From positions 992,001-1,056,000 of the forward strand of contig NZ_CP118527.1 of the NCBI RefSeq assembly GCF_028885415.1: DNA of 64,000 nucleotides. The letters run 5' to 3'. The notes under the pieces are model-generated. The model had not been told where the DNA came from. It made no database searches and saw only the letters and a program-made list of their open reading frames with translations. Below are positions 52,928-62,365 of this stretch, piece after piece (the first letter of the stretch is position 1; each line of letters starts with the position of its first letter). Position numbers and translations under genes: made by a program. This DNA is from Streptomyces coeruleorubidus. Its GTDB lineage: Bacteria > Actinomycetota > Actinomycetes > Streptomycetales > Streptomycetaceae.

Positions 52928-55015
52928 TCACGCGGACTTCCTGATCTCCAGCAGGTCCGGCACCGGCGACAGGTCTTCCAGGAGCTGCCCCATGGCCCCG
53001 TCGATCCGGGCCTTCGCGGTCCGGTCGAGCCGGTCGACGGGGGTCCAGCGGCCGTCGCGGTGCTCGGCGTCGAGCAGCGCCTGGAGGCGCGCGATGTCAG
53101 CGTCGGCGGTGGGCAGCAGGTGCGGGGCCCGGGTTGCGATCAACGGCCGGAGTACGGCGAGCAGTTCACGTGTTCCGGCGAGGTTGGCGTCGGCCGTGGC
53201 CAGTCCGGTGCCGCTGCCCTGGTCGGTGTCGCCGGTCAGCTCGAACTGGAGGGTGTTCTCCAGGATCTCGTGGGCGCGCAGGGGCAGGTCGGAGGCGTCG
53301 AAGTCCTGATGCGGGAAGGCCCTGCGCAGCCCGGCGGTGTCGTCGGCGAGTCGGCGCACCGGGCCTTTGAGCTGGTCCGCCGACTGGCCGTGCCACAGCC
53401 CGTACTCGATCCGCTGGAAGCCGGTGAAGTCCTTGTCGTGGACCCCGCCCGGCAGACCGTCGGGCCGGCCGTTGATCTTCTGGTCGAAGTCCTCGAAGGT
53501 GCCGTAGGCGGCGCCGAGGGAAGCGTAGGTGCGGTGCGCGGTCAGCCAGTCGGCGCGTGCCGTGTCCAGGCGCCCGGCGCGGATGTCGTCGCTGAGCTTC
53601 CGGGTCTCGGTGACAAGGGTGGCCAGGCCCCGGTTCACGTACGCCTTGTACGCCCGCAGCGGCCCCGCGAGATCCTGCTCGGAGACGGGCACGACGGCCC
53701 CGGCACCGGCGGCACCGCCGACCCGGACCGCCTTGGAGGTGACGGCCTTGCCGTCGGCGGGCACACAGCGCCAGGCGTACGTACCGCCCGCCACGGTGGC
53801 GACGAGGTCCCGGGTGGTACCGGGGGCCAGGCCCTCGATCTCGCCGTAGACCGCGTTGGTGGCCGGGTCGATGAGGTACACCTCGGACGTCTGGTCACCG
53901 GTGTTGCGCATCTGGAAGGTCTGCCGCCCCGGCTCGGGCGCGGTGAAGCCCTGACCGCAGTCCTTCTCGGAGACGGCGACCGTCTCGCCCCCGGCGGGCT
54001 TGGGATGTGCCAGGGCGACGACGAGCCCGGCCAGGATGGCAGGCACGGCGACCACGGCGACGGGGATGAGCCAGGCGGGGCGGTGGGGGGTGGGCTGGGG
54101 CGATGGGGCCTTCGCGGGCCGGGGCTGTGTCGCGGGCGCGGGCCCGGATGGGGCCGGTGTCGCGGGCGCGGGCCGTGTCGGGCTCGGGCTCAGGGCCGGG
54201 GCAACTCCCCGCACTCCCCTCACGAACAGCGCCATCACCACGCCGAGATACCCGACGTACCCCGCCACCTGAAGCCACGTCATAGTCGGCGTCAGATTGA
54301 GCACGCCCTGGAGCAGGGTGCTGTACCAGGACCCTGCGTCGACGCTGCCGCTCAGGTCGACGGCGTAGGCCGTCCCGCCGGGCAGGAGCCCACCCTCCTG
54401 GAGGTCGCGCAGCCCGTAGCCGAGCACGCCCGCGGCGATCACGATGAGGACGGTGCCGGTGGCGGTGAAGAAGCGGGTGAGGTTGATGGAGAGCACCCGG
54501 CGGTAGAGCCCCCAGCACAGCACCGCCGCGAGAACGAGCCCGATGCCCGCTCCCGTCGGCGGCCCGGCCGACTCGTCCGCCGCGCGGGCCGTGGTCCACA
54601 GGAACAGGGCGGTTTCCAGGCCCTCGCGCCCCACCGCCAGGAAGGAGGTGAGGACCAGTACACCGGCGCCCATGGTCAGGGCCTCGGTGACCTTCTCCTT
54701 GATCTCTCCGGCCAGGCTGCGGGCCGAGCGGCGCATCCAGAACACCATCGCCGTCACGAAGGCGACGGCCACAAGACTCAGCGTGCCGCCGAAGGCTTCC
54801 TGGGCGGCGGTGGACAGGGACGCGGCGGTGAACGTGAGGACCGCGCCGAAGCTCATCGAGAGCGCGATCGCGGCCAGTACGCCGGTCCACACCTGCGGCA
54901 GACGGGACTTGGCGCCCGCCCGCACGAGGGTGGCGACCAGCACGGAGACGATGAGGCCGGCTTCCAGCCCTTCCCTCAGTCCGATCAGGAAGCTCGGAAA
55001 CGCGTCGTCCCACAT
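52928..55015 (-). CDS. efeUO: EfeU-EfeO fusion: ferrous iron permease with cupredoxin and M75 domains
   Basis: 695 residues. The EfeU/FTR1 permease (about 1-280) has seven hydrophobic helices and two iron motifs REGLE (14-18) and REGLE (130-134). A Pro/Ala-rich linker (about 285-325) and an extra helix lead to a cupredoxin domain (about 350-445) and an M75 imelysin-type EfeO domain ([29 protein letters not shown]). EfeU imports Fe, while EfeO binds it outside; here both are one chain. GGAGGG precedes ATG 55015 and an iron box lies 58 bases upstream. Confidence 0.93.
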   Translation of the reverse strand: MWDDAFPSFLIGLREGLEAGLIVSVLVATLVRAGAKSRLPQVWTGVLAAIALSMSFGAVLTFTAASLSTAAQEAFGGTLSLVAVAFVTAMVFWMRRSARSLAGEIKEKVTEALTMGAGVLVLTSFLAVGREGLETALFLWTTARAADESAGPPTGAGIGLVLAAVLCWGLYRRVLSINLTRFFTATGTVLIVIAAGVLGYGLRDLQEGGLLPGGTAYAVDLSGSVDAGSWYSTLLQGVLNLTPTMTWLQVAGYVGYLGVVMALFVRGVRGVAPALSPSPTRPAPATPAPSGPAPATQPRPAKAPSPQPTPHRPAWLIPVAVVAVPAILAGLVVALAHPKPAGGETVAVSEKDCGQGFTAPEPGRQTFQMRNTGDQTSEVYLIDPATNAVYGEIEGLAPGTTRDLVATVAGGTYAWRCVPADGKAVTSKAVRVGGAAGAGAVVPVSEQDLAGPLRAYKAYVNRGLATLVTETRKLSDDIRAGRLDTARADWLTAHRTYASLGAAYGTFEDFDQKINGRPDGLPGGVHDKDFTGFQRIEYGLWHGQSADQLKGPVRRLADDTAGLRRAFPHQDFDASDLPLRAHEILENTLQFELTGDTDQGSGTGLATADANLAGTRELLAVLRPLIATRAPHLLPTADADIARLQALLDAEHRDGRWTPVDRLDRTAKARIDGAMGQLLEDLSPVPDLLEIRKSA

Positions 55016-55063
55016 GTGCTGCGGCCCTCCCGGCCCTCCGCCCCGGCCCACCCCGCAAGCGAG

Positions 55064-55082
55064 TTAGCCAAGGCATGCCTTA
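55064..55082 (-). promoter_or_regulatory. IdeR/DmdR-type iron box upstream of efeUO
   Basis: TTAGCCAAGGCATGCCTTA matches the IdeR consensus TWAGGTWAGSCTWACCTWA at 15 of 19 positions and contains the perfect palindrome AAGGCATGCCTT. It is centred 58 bases upstream of the efeUO ATG, as expected for iron-dependent repression by DmdR1/IdeR. Confidence 0.75.
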
Positions 55083-55201
55083 CCGACGCCGACCATCATG
55101 ACCTCGACTCTCTGGGCATCCGGTCATGAATGCCTCATGGCACGGCAAAAGTCCGGAGTCCGAAATCCGCAGCCGGGTCCAGCGGAGGGCGCTGGGCCAC
55201 C

Positions 55202-55750
55202 TCAACCGGACGGCGTGGCCGAGGACCACACGCCGAACCACTGCTCGGCGCCGAATTCCTCGAACCGCTCCACCTCGGCGAACCCCAGCTTCGCCGCGAG
55301 GCGCATCGAGCGCTCGTTGGCGGTCTGGGTGCAGAGCACCACCGGCTCGCCGGGAAGCGCGTCGGCGAACCAGTCGAGTGCCGCCGCGCACGCCTCGGCG
55401 GCGTACCCGCATCCCCACGCCTGAGACAGGAACAGGTAACCGAGCTCGGCCTCTCCGCCATCCGGATGGACACGACCCGGGCGTTCCGCGTCGCGCCGGT
55501 CGAGCCTGACCGTGCCGATCATCGCTCCGTCGAGATCGATCACAAACAGGCCAGCGCGCCGCCCGGGCACATCGGGCACCGCGCGTTCGAGCTCATCCCG
55601 CGGTCGAGAGCCACCGAGGTAGGTGCGCACCTCCGGCGATGCGAACAACTCGATGAACGCCGCACGGTCCCGGGCCTCGGACCCGCGGAGCACGAGCCGT
55701 TCGGTCCTTATGGGGGCAGGCGGCCAGGCGACGGGTCCTAATCCAGTCAT
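55202..55750 (-). CDS. GNAT-family N-acetyltransferase
   Basis: 182 residues of RimJ/RimL-like type. N-terminal TERLVLRGSEARDRAAFIEL, the acetyl-CoA loop GYLFLSQAWGCGYAAEACAA (the Q/R-x-x-G-x-G/A motif is QAWGCGYA), and ANERSMRLAAKLGFAEVERF. Acceptor (a small molecule or protein N-terminus) unknown. ATG 55750 is used; a TTG at 55759 has no ribosome site. Located between the iron operon and the NACHT gene on the same strand, with no evident functional link. Confidence 0.85.
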   Translation of the reverse strand: MTGLGPVAWPPAPIRTERLVLRGSEARDRAAFIELFASPEVRTYLGGSRPRDELERAVPDVPGRRAGLFVIDLDGAMIGTVRLDRRDAERPGRVHPDGGEAELGYLFLSQAWGCGYAAEACAAALDWFADALPGEPVVLCTQTANERSMRLAAKLGFAEVERFEEFGAEQWFGVWSSATPSG

Positions 55751-55844
55751 GGCGGGCAACCTACCGTGCCTCGTCGTCCGGGTGCGCGATGACGCCGAGC
55801 AGGCCGGGTGGCACGGCTTCCTCCCGTGGGGGTGCCGCCGGACC

Positions 55845-58800
55845 TCACCGGTCGAGGGTGCCCTCCGCGTACTCCCGGTCGTCGGCGCCGGGCAGTGCCT
55901 CGGGCCAGGCGGGGTCGGTGAGCGGGGTCCGGCGGTGTCGTACGGCCGAGTCGCGGAGCTGCATGGTGGCCTGGGCGAGATAGGGGCTGTCCGCGAGCCA
56001 CCGGAGCGCGTCGTCGCGCACGGGGTCGTGGCGGCGCAGGGCCACGGCCAGGTCGAGGACGTTGAGGAGCATGCGCTCCGGGCCCCCCGACAGACCCCGT
56101 ACGAGTCGTTCGAGGTCGGCGTGGCCCGTGGCGCGGACCAGGTGTCTGAGGGGGTGCGGCCAGCGGTGCACCATGCTCTTGACGTGATGGCCCTCGTGCT
56201 TGCCCTGCTGCGCCGTCCTGGCGGCGACCAGGGTGGTCAGGGTGACCGCGGCGGAGGCGTCCACCAGACACAGGCGCTCCACGAGGAAGCCCGTGGTGGA
56301 GATCAAGGTCGTCGTGTCGGCGGCGCGGACGGCCTCCGTGGCCATCTCGATCGTGTGCGCGCGTTCGACCGCGTCGCCGATGGGTGCGAAGCGGCACAGG
56401 CAGTGGAATCGCAGCGCGGCGGCGATGGGTGCGCGGCCGAACTGGGGGTGGCCGGCGGGAAGCTGGGCGATCGCCGCCAGCGCGGCGTCCAACTTGTCCC
56501 AGCCGTCCTCGCCCGCCGGTCCGGCGAGTTCACTGACGCCGTGGGCGTTCCACCGGGCCAGGATCTCCAGGCCTGACCGCCACTGCGTCGGGTTGAGGTA
56601 CTCGGTCAGCAGGTCGGCCTGTGCGGTGAGGGACGGCCGCTCGGCAGCTCGCATCCAGACCAGGTCTCCCCACAGCCGGAGCGCCGCCTTCCTGGTCTTG
56701 TCGTCGGGGAAGGTCTGTTGCCCGGTCCACAGCCGTTCGCACCAGTCGGCCAGTTCGGGACCGTGGCGCATCAGCAGGGTGTGGGCGATGTCGACGTGGG
56801 GATGGTCGGCGGCCTGACTGACCAGCTTGGCCAGCCAGGGAATGTCGGCCAGAGCAACTTCCTCGTCCAGGGCGTGCGCCACGAGGTCGGGGTGGGCCGG
56901 GGCGTGGTCGCGCAGAGAGGCGTGCAGGATGGAGTTGACCGCGTTGCGCTCCGGCTTGCCCCAGGTGCCGCCGTCGCCGTAGGACGGCCAGTCGTTGGCC
57001 CCGCGGGACAGTTGTCGGGTGCGCTCCTGTTCCAGGGCCCGCCATCGTCGTAGGGCCTTCGACTCCCGCCCGCGACCGGTGGTGTCGGTGGCCGCCATCG
57101 GCGCGAGGAGGCGGGTGGCACTGTCACGCACGAGGAACACGCGCTCGAGACGGGCCGGTCGCCAGCCTGTGCCTCCGCCCCACGCGTCCTTGACGACTTC
57201 CCGGATCTCGGCGGCGGGCAGGGGGTGCAGGCCGCCGGCGGCGAAACGGGCCGCGCGGTGCGGGCGCGTGCCTGGTGCCCGCTTGCACATTTGCTTCAGC
57301 TGCCGCGCGCACCAGTCCCGAGCGGAGCGGGTCCCGGGCTCGTCGCCCGGTGAGCGGAGCAGTTCGGGCAGCAGGGTCTCCGCGACGTCGTCGATCTGGT
57401 CGCTGTCCCCGCAGCGTGCCACGGCATGGTCCAGGAACTCGGGTACACCGCTCTCGGCGGTGCGAAGGCGGGCGCCGAGAGCGGCTACGCGCGCCCGGAT
57501 CCGCATCTGCGGGCCGCTGAAGACACCGCCGACGCCCACGAGTTGGTCGAACACGGTGTTGGGCGGCGCATCAGCGAGGGTCTCGGCCCAATGGGCGGCG
57601 AGCAGGACATGGGCCTCCTGCTGCTCGCGCTCCTCGCTCTCGTAGCTCTCGCCGTCGGCGTCCTGACCGGGGCCCGCCAGCACGGCGCCGAAGGCGGTCC
57701 CGGCCTTGCGGACGAACGCCGCGGGGCGGTTCTGGCGGCGGATCCGGTCCGGATTGCCGAGCTTCTCCGCCAGCACGGCGCCACGCTCGATGAGCGCGCC
57801 CCAGCCGCTGAGGTGGCGGTGGGCGCTGATGGGCGGGATGCACTGCCACAGCCAGCGCGCGGAACGGTGGTGCTCGGCGAGATCCAGCAGCTCGGCCATA
57901 CGCGCGGCAGCCCAGTCCGGCTCGGCCGAAGCCATCGCCGTGACGAGGCGCACGGCGTGGTTGCCGTGGCTGGTGGCCTCCTGCACGGACAGGCCCAGCA
58001 GCCAGGACCACAGGCAGGTCTGCGCAGGGCAGCAGCCCCGTGACGCGCCTGCGCCGGGTGCGCGGTCGACGCACTCCTGGGGACGGATGCACAGGTCCCG
58101 CAGCAGGTCCCTGACCGCAGTTGCTGCTCCTCTTCCGTCGTCCTGCCCGTCCATGCCCGCGAATCGGCACAGCAGGTCAAGTGCCCTGCGCCGAACCTTT
58201 GGAAGCCGATGGCGCTGGAGGATGACGAAGAGGTCCTCGGTGACGCGCCGGGGGTCGGTGTGGTGGCGAGTGGGCAGCAGCTCCATCATGGTGGTGACGA
58301 GGGCGAGCGGCGCCTCTGGCAGGAAACGGTGCACCGTCACCTTGACCGCGTGCGGCACGGAGGGCAGCAGGGCGTAGGCCCGCAGGGCGGTGAACTGGAG
58401 GTAGTGGTTGTCGCTGGTGACGAGCCGCTTGATGAGGTCGGCGGCCGCCGGGCGGGCCGCCCGTTCGTCCCGGACGCCCTGCACGATCGCCTGCTCCGCG
58501 ATCACGGAACGCAGGAAGTCGTCCGGGGTGGCCTCCAGCCGCCGGCCCAGCTGTTCGAAGATCTCCGGCTGCTGACGGGCGTTCACCAGGGAGACCAGGC
58601 AGCGCCCGGCCGCGTACTCGTACAGCGTCTGGTGGAAGAAGCGGGTGCTCGAACCGCCATGGCCGCCGCTGCCGGTCAGGACGTTGCGGCGGTGCAGGGC
58701 GGTCAGAGCGGCGGGGGCGGTGACGGGCAGCGGGCGCGGGGCCGCGGTGCCGAGCAGCCGGACAGCGTGCGCCGAGGCGACAGCGACACCGCCGTCACGA

Positions 58801-60254
58801 AGCATGATCCTCGCCACGCCCTCGGCCGCCGGTGACAAATCGTAGGCGTCGACGATGCCGGGGCTGCCGTGGCGCTGGTCGCCGACCACGCGTTTCGTCC
58901 AGTAGGCGTCGTACAGGCCTGCGGCGTCGATCTCCGCGGTGGGTACCTGGGGGGCGTAGACCTCGAACAGCATGCGCAGGGTCAGTGGCCGGGCCACGAC
59001 CTCCCGCATCGGCAGACCACGGACGGCGGCGCCGATGACCGCGTCGTACGCCTCGCGGCGGCGTGCCACTGTCTGACCGCGGTAGTAGTGCGCGCAGTAC
59101 GCGTCGACGGCGTGTTCGGCCTCTCCGCCGAAGCGGAAGTCGCCCAGCTCCTGTACGGCGGACGGTGTCGTGCCGAGGACGTCGTACAGGAGGTCCTGGT
59201 CACGGGTGCGGCAGGAGATCACCAGCGGCACCCCGTGCTCCACGCAGCAGTCGACCAGCTCGCGGCACACGGCCCGCCCGTGGTCGTCGGTCAGCAGCAC
59301 GTCCGCGCTGTCGAGGAGGACGATCACCGAGGCGCGGTACGCCGGCTGGTGCAGCAGCCGGTCGAAGAGGGTCAGCAGGTCCGTCGTCTCGCGGGGCAGC
59401 AGCAGGTCGTCGGCGCGGGGCAGCAGCAGGTCGTCGGCGCGGAGCAGCAGCGGCTGACAGTGCACGCGCGGTTCGCCGCCCCGGGTCTCGCCGTCCTCTC
59501 CGTCCTGAGGGTCCGGAAGGAAACAGCGACCGGTGAGCCGCGTGGTGAGGTTCCACAGCAGGCTGGTCTTACCGGTGCCGGGTTCGCCCAGCACGAGTTC
59601 CACGCGGGGCGCCCGGTTCGCTCTGGCCAGGCCGGTGAGCAGTCTCCGGGCGAGACGCTCCTCACAGCCTCGCGTGATGTAGACCTGGCTCAGGCTGACG
59701 TCGGCTTCGTCATCAAGCCGGTCGGCCGCTCCCAGCGCCGCCGAACTGGCCGCCTCCAGTTCCTCCTTGCCTGCCCAGCCGCCGCCACCCGAGGTGCGGG
59801 ACGCCGGCAGCATCTGGCCGACCTTCTTCAGCTCGCCGGGCAGGGAGCCCGAGATGTAGCCGCGGAAGGGTGGTTCTGCGCACAGGTGGGCCACGGCTTC
59901 GACGAGTGCCTGACGGTCACTGCCCAGTTCCGCGTCCGGTCGTTCGAGTTCCGCGTACAGCCGCTGGAACGTCACGGGGTGGACGACCGTCATCCGTCCG
60001 AGCAGCCGGGGCTGACCATTCCGTTCACGGGCCTCGCGGTCCTTCCTGAGCTGTAGGCGGACCAGTTCCCGCCAGGCGTCCGACGCCTGTTGCTCGTCCA
60101 GTTGCTGCTTGGTGCGCAACAGCAGCAGCTGATGGCCGATCAGTTCCTTCAGCAGCTGTGCCGCCCTGACGCCGGGTGCGGTGCCGGGGCCGGTATCCCG
60201 GCCGGCCGACCGCGGTGTACGCCGTGTGCCCCCTGATGCCATCGAGCCCCCCAT
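55845..60254 (-). CDS. NACHT/STAND-type NTPase, 1469 residues
   Basis: N-terminal helical region (about 30-200) without a recognisable effector fold; P-loop NTPase with Walker A GEPGTGKTS near 223-231, Walker B VIVLLDSADVLL near 310, and the NACHT winged-helix motif FFHQTLYEYAAGRCL near 540; then about 900 residues of helical, repeat-like sequence. STAND NTPases bind a trigger through the C-terminal repeats, oligomerise and switch on an effector; bacterial members include Avs-type antiphage proteins. No partner operon gene is fused. Start ATG 60254 has only a -10-like TACCCT upstream; ATG 60242 follows GGGGGG by 4 bases and may be correct. A 24-bp tandem duplication lies near the P-loop. Confidence 0.8.
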   Translation of the reverse strand: MGGSMASGGTRRTPRSAGRDTGPGTAPGVRAAQLLKELIGHQLLLLRTKQQLDEQQASDAWRELVRLQLRKDREARERNGQPRLLGRMTVVHPVTFQRLYAELERPDAELGSDRQALVEAVAHLCAEPPFRGYISGSLPGELKKVGQMLPASRTSGGGGWAGKEELEAASSAALGAADRLDDEADVSLSQVYITRGCEERLARRLLTGLARANRAPRVELVLGEPGTGKTSLLWNLTTRLTGRCFLPDPQDGEDGETRGGEPRVHCQPLLLRADDLLLPRADDLLLPRETTDLLTLFDRLLHQPAYRASVIVLLDSADVLLTDDHGRAVCRELVDCCVEHGVPLVISCRTRDQDLLYDVLGTTPSAVQELGDFRFGGEAEHAVDAYCAHYYRGQTVARRREAYDAVIGAAVRGLPMREVVARPLTLRMLFEVYAPQVPTAEIDAAGLYDAYWTKRVVGDQRHGSPGIVDAYDLSPAAEGVARIMLRDGGVAVASAHAVRLLGTAAPRPLPVTAPAALTALHRRNVLTGSGGHGGSSTRFFHQTLYEYAAGRCLVSLVNARQQPEIFEQLGRRLEATPDDFLRSVIAEQAIVQGVRDERAARPAAADLIKRLVTSDNHYLQFTALRAYALLPSVPHAVKVTVHRFLPEAPLALVTTMMELLPTRHHTDPRRVTEDLFVILQRHRLPKVRRRALDLLCRFAGMDGQDDGRGAATAVRDLLRDLCIRPQECVDRAPGAGASRGCCPAQTCLWSWLLGLSVQEATSHGNHAVRLVTAMASAEPDWAAARMAELLDLAEHHRSARWLWQCIPPISAHRHLSGWGALIERGAVLAEKLGNPDRIRRQNRPAAFVRKAGTAFGAVLAGPGQDADGESYESEEREQQEAHVLLAAHWAETLADAPPNTVFDQLVGVGGVFSGPQMRIRARVAALGARLRTAESGVPEFLDHAVARCGDSDQIDDVAETLLPELLRSPGDEPGTRSARDWCARQLKQMCKRAPGTRPHRAARFAAGGLHPLPAAEIREVVKDAWGGGTGWRPARLERVFLVRDSATRLLAPMAATDTTGRGRESKALRRWRALEQERTRQLSRGANDWPSYGDGGTWGKPERNAVNSILHASLRDHAPAHPDLVAHALDEEVALADIPWLAKLVSQAADHPHVDIAHTLLMRHGPELADWCERLWTGQQTFPDDKTRKAALRLWGDLVWMRAAERPSLTAQADLLTEYLNPTQWRSGLEILARWNAHGVSELAGPAGEDGWDKLDAALAAIAQLPAGHPQFGRAPIAAALRFHCLCRFAPIGDAVERAHTIEMATEAVRAADTTTLISTTGFLVERLCLVDASAAVTLTTLVAARTAQQGKHEGHHVKSMVHRWPHPLRHLVRATGHADLERLVRGLSGGPERMLLNVLDLAVALRRHDPVRDDALRWLADSPYLAQATMQLRDSAVRHRRTPLTDPAWPEALPGADDREYAEGTLDR
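59391..59453 (-). repeat. 24-bp tandem duplication inside the NACHT gene
   Basis: A 24-base unit is repeated exactly (59391-59414, 59415-59438) with a partial third copy to 59453. In protein it gives RADDLLLPRADDLLLPR, between Walker A and Walker B. The frame is kept, so copy number may vary among strains without inactivating the gene. Confidence 0.8.
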
Positions 60255-60486
60255 GCGATTCGGAACGCCAGGGTAGAGCAGCGTAGCCGTCGCGCGGCGC
60301 CACCCCGTTTGCGCTGGACCTCGATCTCATTCGGTCCTCACCGCCCTGACCGGCGGGTTTCCCTTCTCCCCAGGAGTTCACCCCGGTTCGCTTCGCCCGT
60401 CGCGATGCCCTCAGCAACATCGGACGCACGCCGGCTTCCACCGGGGTGTGGCCACGCCTCGCCGATCGACACCTGGTGAGGTACTC

Positions 60487-60750
60487 ATGTTCCGTCCGTT
60501 CCGATCCGTTCTCTCCGCGTGCGCGGGGGCCCTCCGTCAACTCACCGTCTGCAGCTCGCCGCTGCCGTCCGCTCTGCGCCGCCTACTGGACCACGTTCCG
60601 GCCCTTGCCGAGCTGTGGGCTCACCCCGTCGCCAAGCTGGTGACGGACTTCCTGCTGGACAAGGGCTTCCGGCTCACCGTGCTCGTCGTCGCCTCCCTGG
60701 TCCGGGCACGCGTCCAGGCCTGGTACGCGCGCCTGAGGCACAGGAACTGA
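60487..60750 (+). CDS. Small protein with one hydrophobic helix, divergent to the NACHT gene
   Basis: 87 residues from ATG 60487, with GTGAGGT 5 bases upstream. An N-terminal basic/Cys region and helix HPVAKLVTDFLLDKGFRLTV run into a hydrophobic stretch LTVLVVASLVRARV and a basic end (YARLRHRN). High GC3 in the second half supports coding. I do not recognise the family. Divergent position beside the large NTPase makes it a candidate partner, for example a small membrane effector, but this is inference. Confidence 0.55.
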   Translation: MFRPFRSVLSACAGALRQLTVCSSPLPSALRRLLDHVPALAELWAHPVAKLVTDFLLDKGFRLTVLVVASLVRARVQAWYARLRHRN

Positions 60751-61055
60751 CACCCACGGGCCGGGCCGCAGCACGAGGAGGGCTCCGCCTCGACGCCGGG
60801 TACGAAGCGGAGCCTGCCGGCTGCGGGTCGTACGCGGTCGCCCTCCGGTTCCTGGAGGTACACCGCGAACCGGGCACCGGTCGGGGCGTCGGTGGGTCGA
60901 GCGGCTCACCTGCCGGTGATCCCGGCACGGCCGTCCAGTCCATCAACACCTGGCAGCAGAGGGGCTCCCGGCGGACAGCGCGGCGCACGAGCCGGACGAG
61001 ATCGTCCCGGCCGGGGACATCGACACCGGCATCAGCGCGAGATGCCCCGCACCCC
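60751..61055. other. Gene-free stretch, possible remnant
   Basis: No complete gene. Between about 60955 and 61070 one frame has coding-like composition (LPADSAAHEPDEIVPAGDID) ending near 61075 without a start, so it may be a decayed 3' end. I assign no family. Confidence 0.3.
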
Positions 61056-61102
61056 TTGACGCGTCAATGACAACAATGGCTTGATGCATGGGAGCGCTCC
61101 CA
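61056..61102 (+). promoter_or_regulatory. Promoter region with perfect CebR box
   Basis: TGGGAGCGCTCCCA (61089-61102) is identical to the CebR operator that represses Streptomyces cellulase and cellobiose-uptake genes until cellobiose is present. It lies 24 bases before the esterase ATG. Upstream, TTGACG (61056-61061) with CTTGAT 18 bases later could be the promoter; TTGACGCGTCAA is itself a 12-bp palindrome. Confidence 0.9.
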
Positions 61103-61125
61103 CCTCACCCAGGGAAGGGATCACC

Positions 61126-62232
61126 ATGCGCAGACCCCGCCGCTCGTCCTCGCGCTTACGCATCATCCCGGTGCTCGGCCTCCTCGCCGCGCTGCTCCTC
61201 CCCCTCGGCCTCACCTTCGCGCCCCGGGCCACCGCCGCACCGGCGGCCGACCCCGTCCGCGTCATGCCGCTCGGCGACTCGATCACCGGCTCGCCCGGCT
61301 GCTGGCGGGCGGTGCTCTGGAACCGGCTGCTGAACAGCGGGTACACGGACATCGACTTCGTCGGCACCCTCCCGCCGCAGGGCTGCGGACAGGCGCACGA
61401 CGGCGACAACGAGGGACACGGCGGTGAGCTCGTGGCCAATGTGGCCGACCAGAACCTGCTGCCGGGGCGGCTCGCGGCCACACGCCCGGACATCGTTGTC
61501 ATGCACTTCGGCACGAACGACGTGTGGAGCAGCATCACCCCCGACCGCATCCTCGCCGCCTACACCAAGCTCGTGACGCAGATGAGGGCCTCGAATCCCG
61601 ACATGCGGATCCTCGTCGCGCAGCTCATCCCCCTGAACCCGAGCAGTTGTACGCCCTGTGCGCAGCGCGTCGTCGACTTCAACGCGCGGATCCCCGACTG
61701 GGCCCGGGCGACCAGTACCGAACGCTCCCCGATCACCGTGGTCGACCAGTGGACGGGCTTCAGCACCGCCACGGACACCTACGACGGGGTGCACCCCAAC
61801 GCCTCCGGTGACGACAAGATCGCCGCACGCTGGTTCCCGGCCCTGGCGGCGGTCCTCGACGCGGGCGTCCCGCAGGACCCGGGCAACCCGGGCGGCCCGG
61901 AGGAACCCGCGGCCTGCACGGCGCGCTTCCGAGCCGTCTCCACATGGCAGGGCGGCTACCAGGCAGAGGTGACCGTGACGAACACGTCCGCCTCCGCCGC
62001 CACGGGCTGGACCGCGACCGTCGTACCGGCGAACGGCACGCGCATCAACCAGGTCTGGAACGGCACCCTCACCACGGCCGCGGACGGCACGGCCACCGTC
62101 ACGAACGCGGCGTGGAACGGCGCGTTGGCGCCCGGCGCGAGCGCCACGTTCGGTTTCGTCGCCACCGCCCCGGCAACGGCGGGCGCCCCGGCGGCGACCG
62201 TCACGTGCACGGCGAAGAGTTCCGCAGCCTGA
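61126..62232 (+). CDS. Secreted GDSL/SGNH esterase with cellulose-binding module
   Basis: 368 residues. Signal peptide (PVLGLLAALLLPLGLTFAPR, cleavage near ATAAPA), then a CE3-like SGNH domain with VMPLGDSITGSPGCWRAVLW (GDS block), HFGTNDVWSS (GTND block) and DGVHPNASG (DxxH), a short Pro/Gly linker, and a C-terminal CBM2 (CTARFRAVSTWQGGYQAEVT). It should deacetylate xylan or another plant polysaccharide while bound to cellulose. GGGAAGGGA precedes the ATG. A CebR box puts it under cellobiose control. Confidence 0.92.
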   Translation: MRRPRRSSSRLRIIPVLGLLAALLLPLGLTFAPRATAAPAADPVRVMPLGDSITGSPGCWRAVLWNRLLNSGYTDIDFVGTLPPQGCGQAHDGDNEGHGGELVANVADQNLLPGRLAATRPDIVVMHFGTNDVWSSITPDRILAAYTKLVTQMRASNPDMRILVAQLIPLNPSSCTPCAQRVVDFNARIPDWARATSTERSPITVVDQWTGFSTATDTYDGVHPNASGDDKIAARWFPALAAVLDAGVPQDPGNPGGPEEPAACTARFRAVSTWQGGYQAEVTVTNTSASAATGWTATVVPANGTRINQVWNGTLTTAADGTATVTNAAWNGALAPGASATFGFVATAPATAGAPAATVTCTAKSSAA

Positions 62233-62365
62233 CACCCGGCACGGACCAGGACCGGCCCCGGTCCCGGTCCCAGTCGCGGCAGCACACTCGCCGCTCCCTC
62301 CCCATGACTGGAACGCGACCCGGAACAGGCCTCACACCCCACCCATCCCCACCTCTGGAGCCGCC

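Noticed and set aside
59391..59453. CRISPR-like direct repeats
   Set aside because: The units are contiguous, lack spacers and lie in frame inside a coding sequence.
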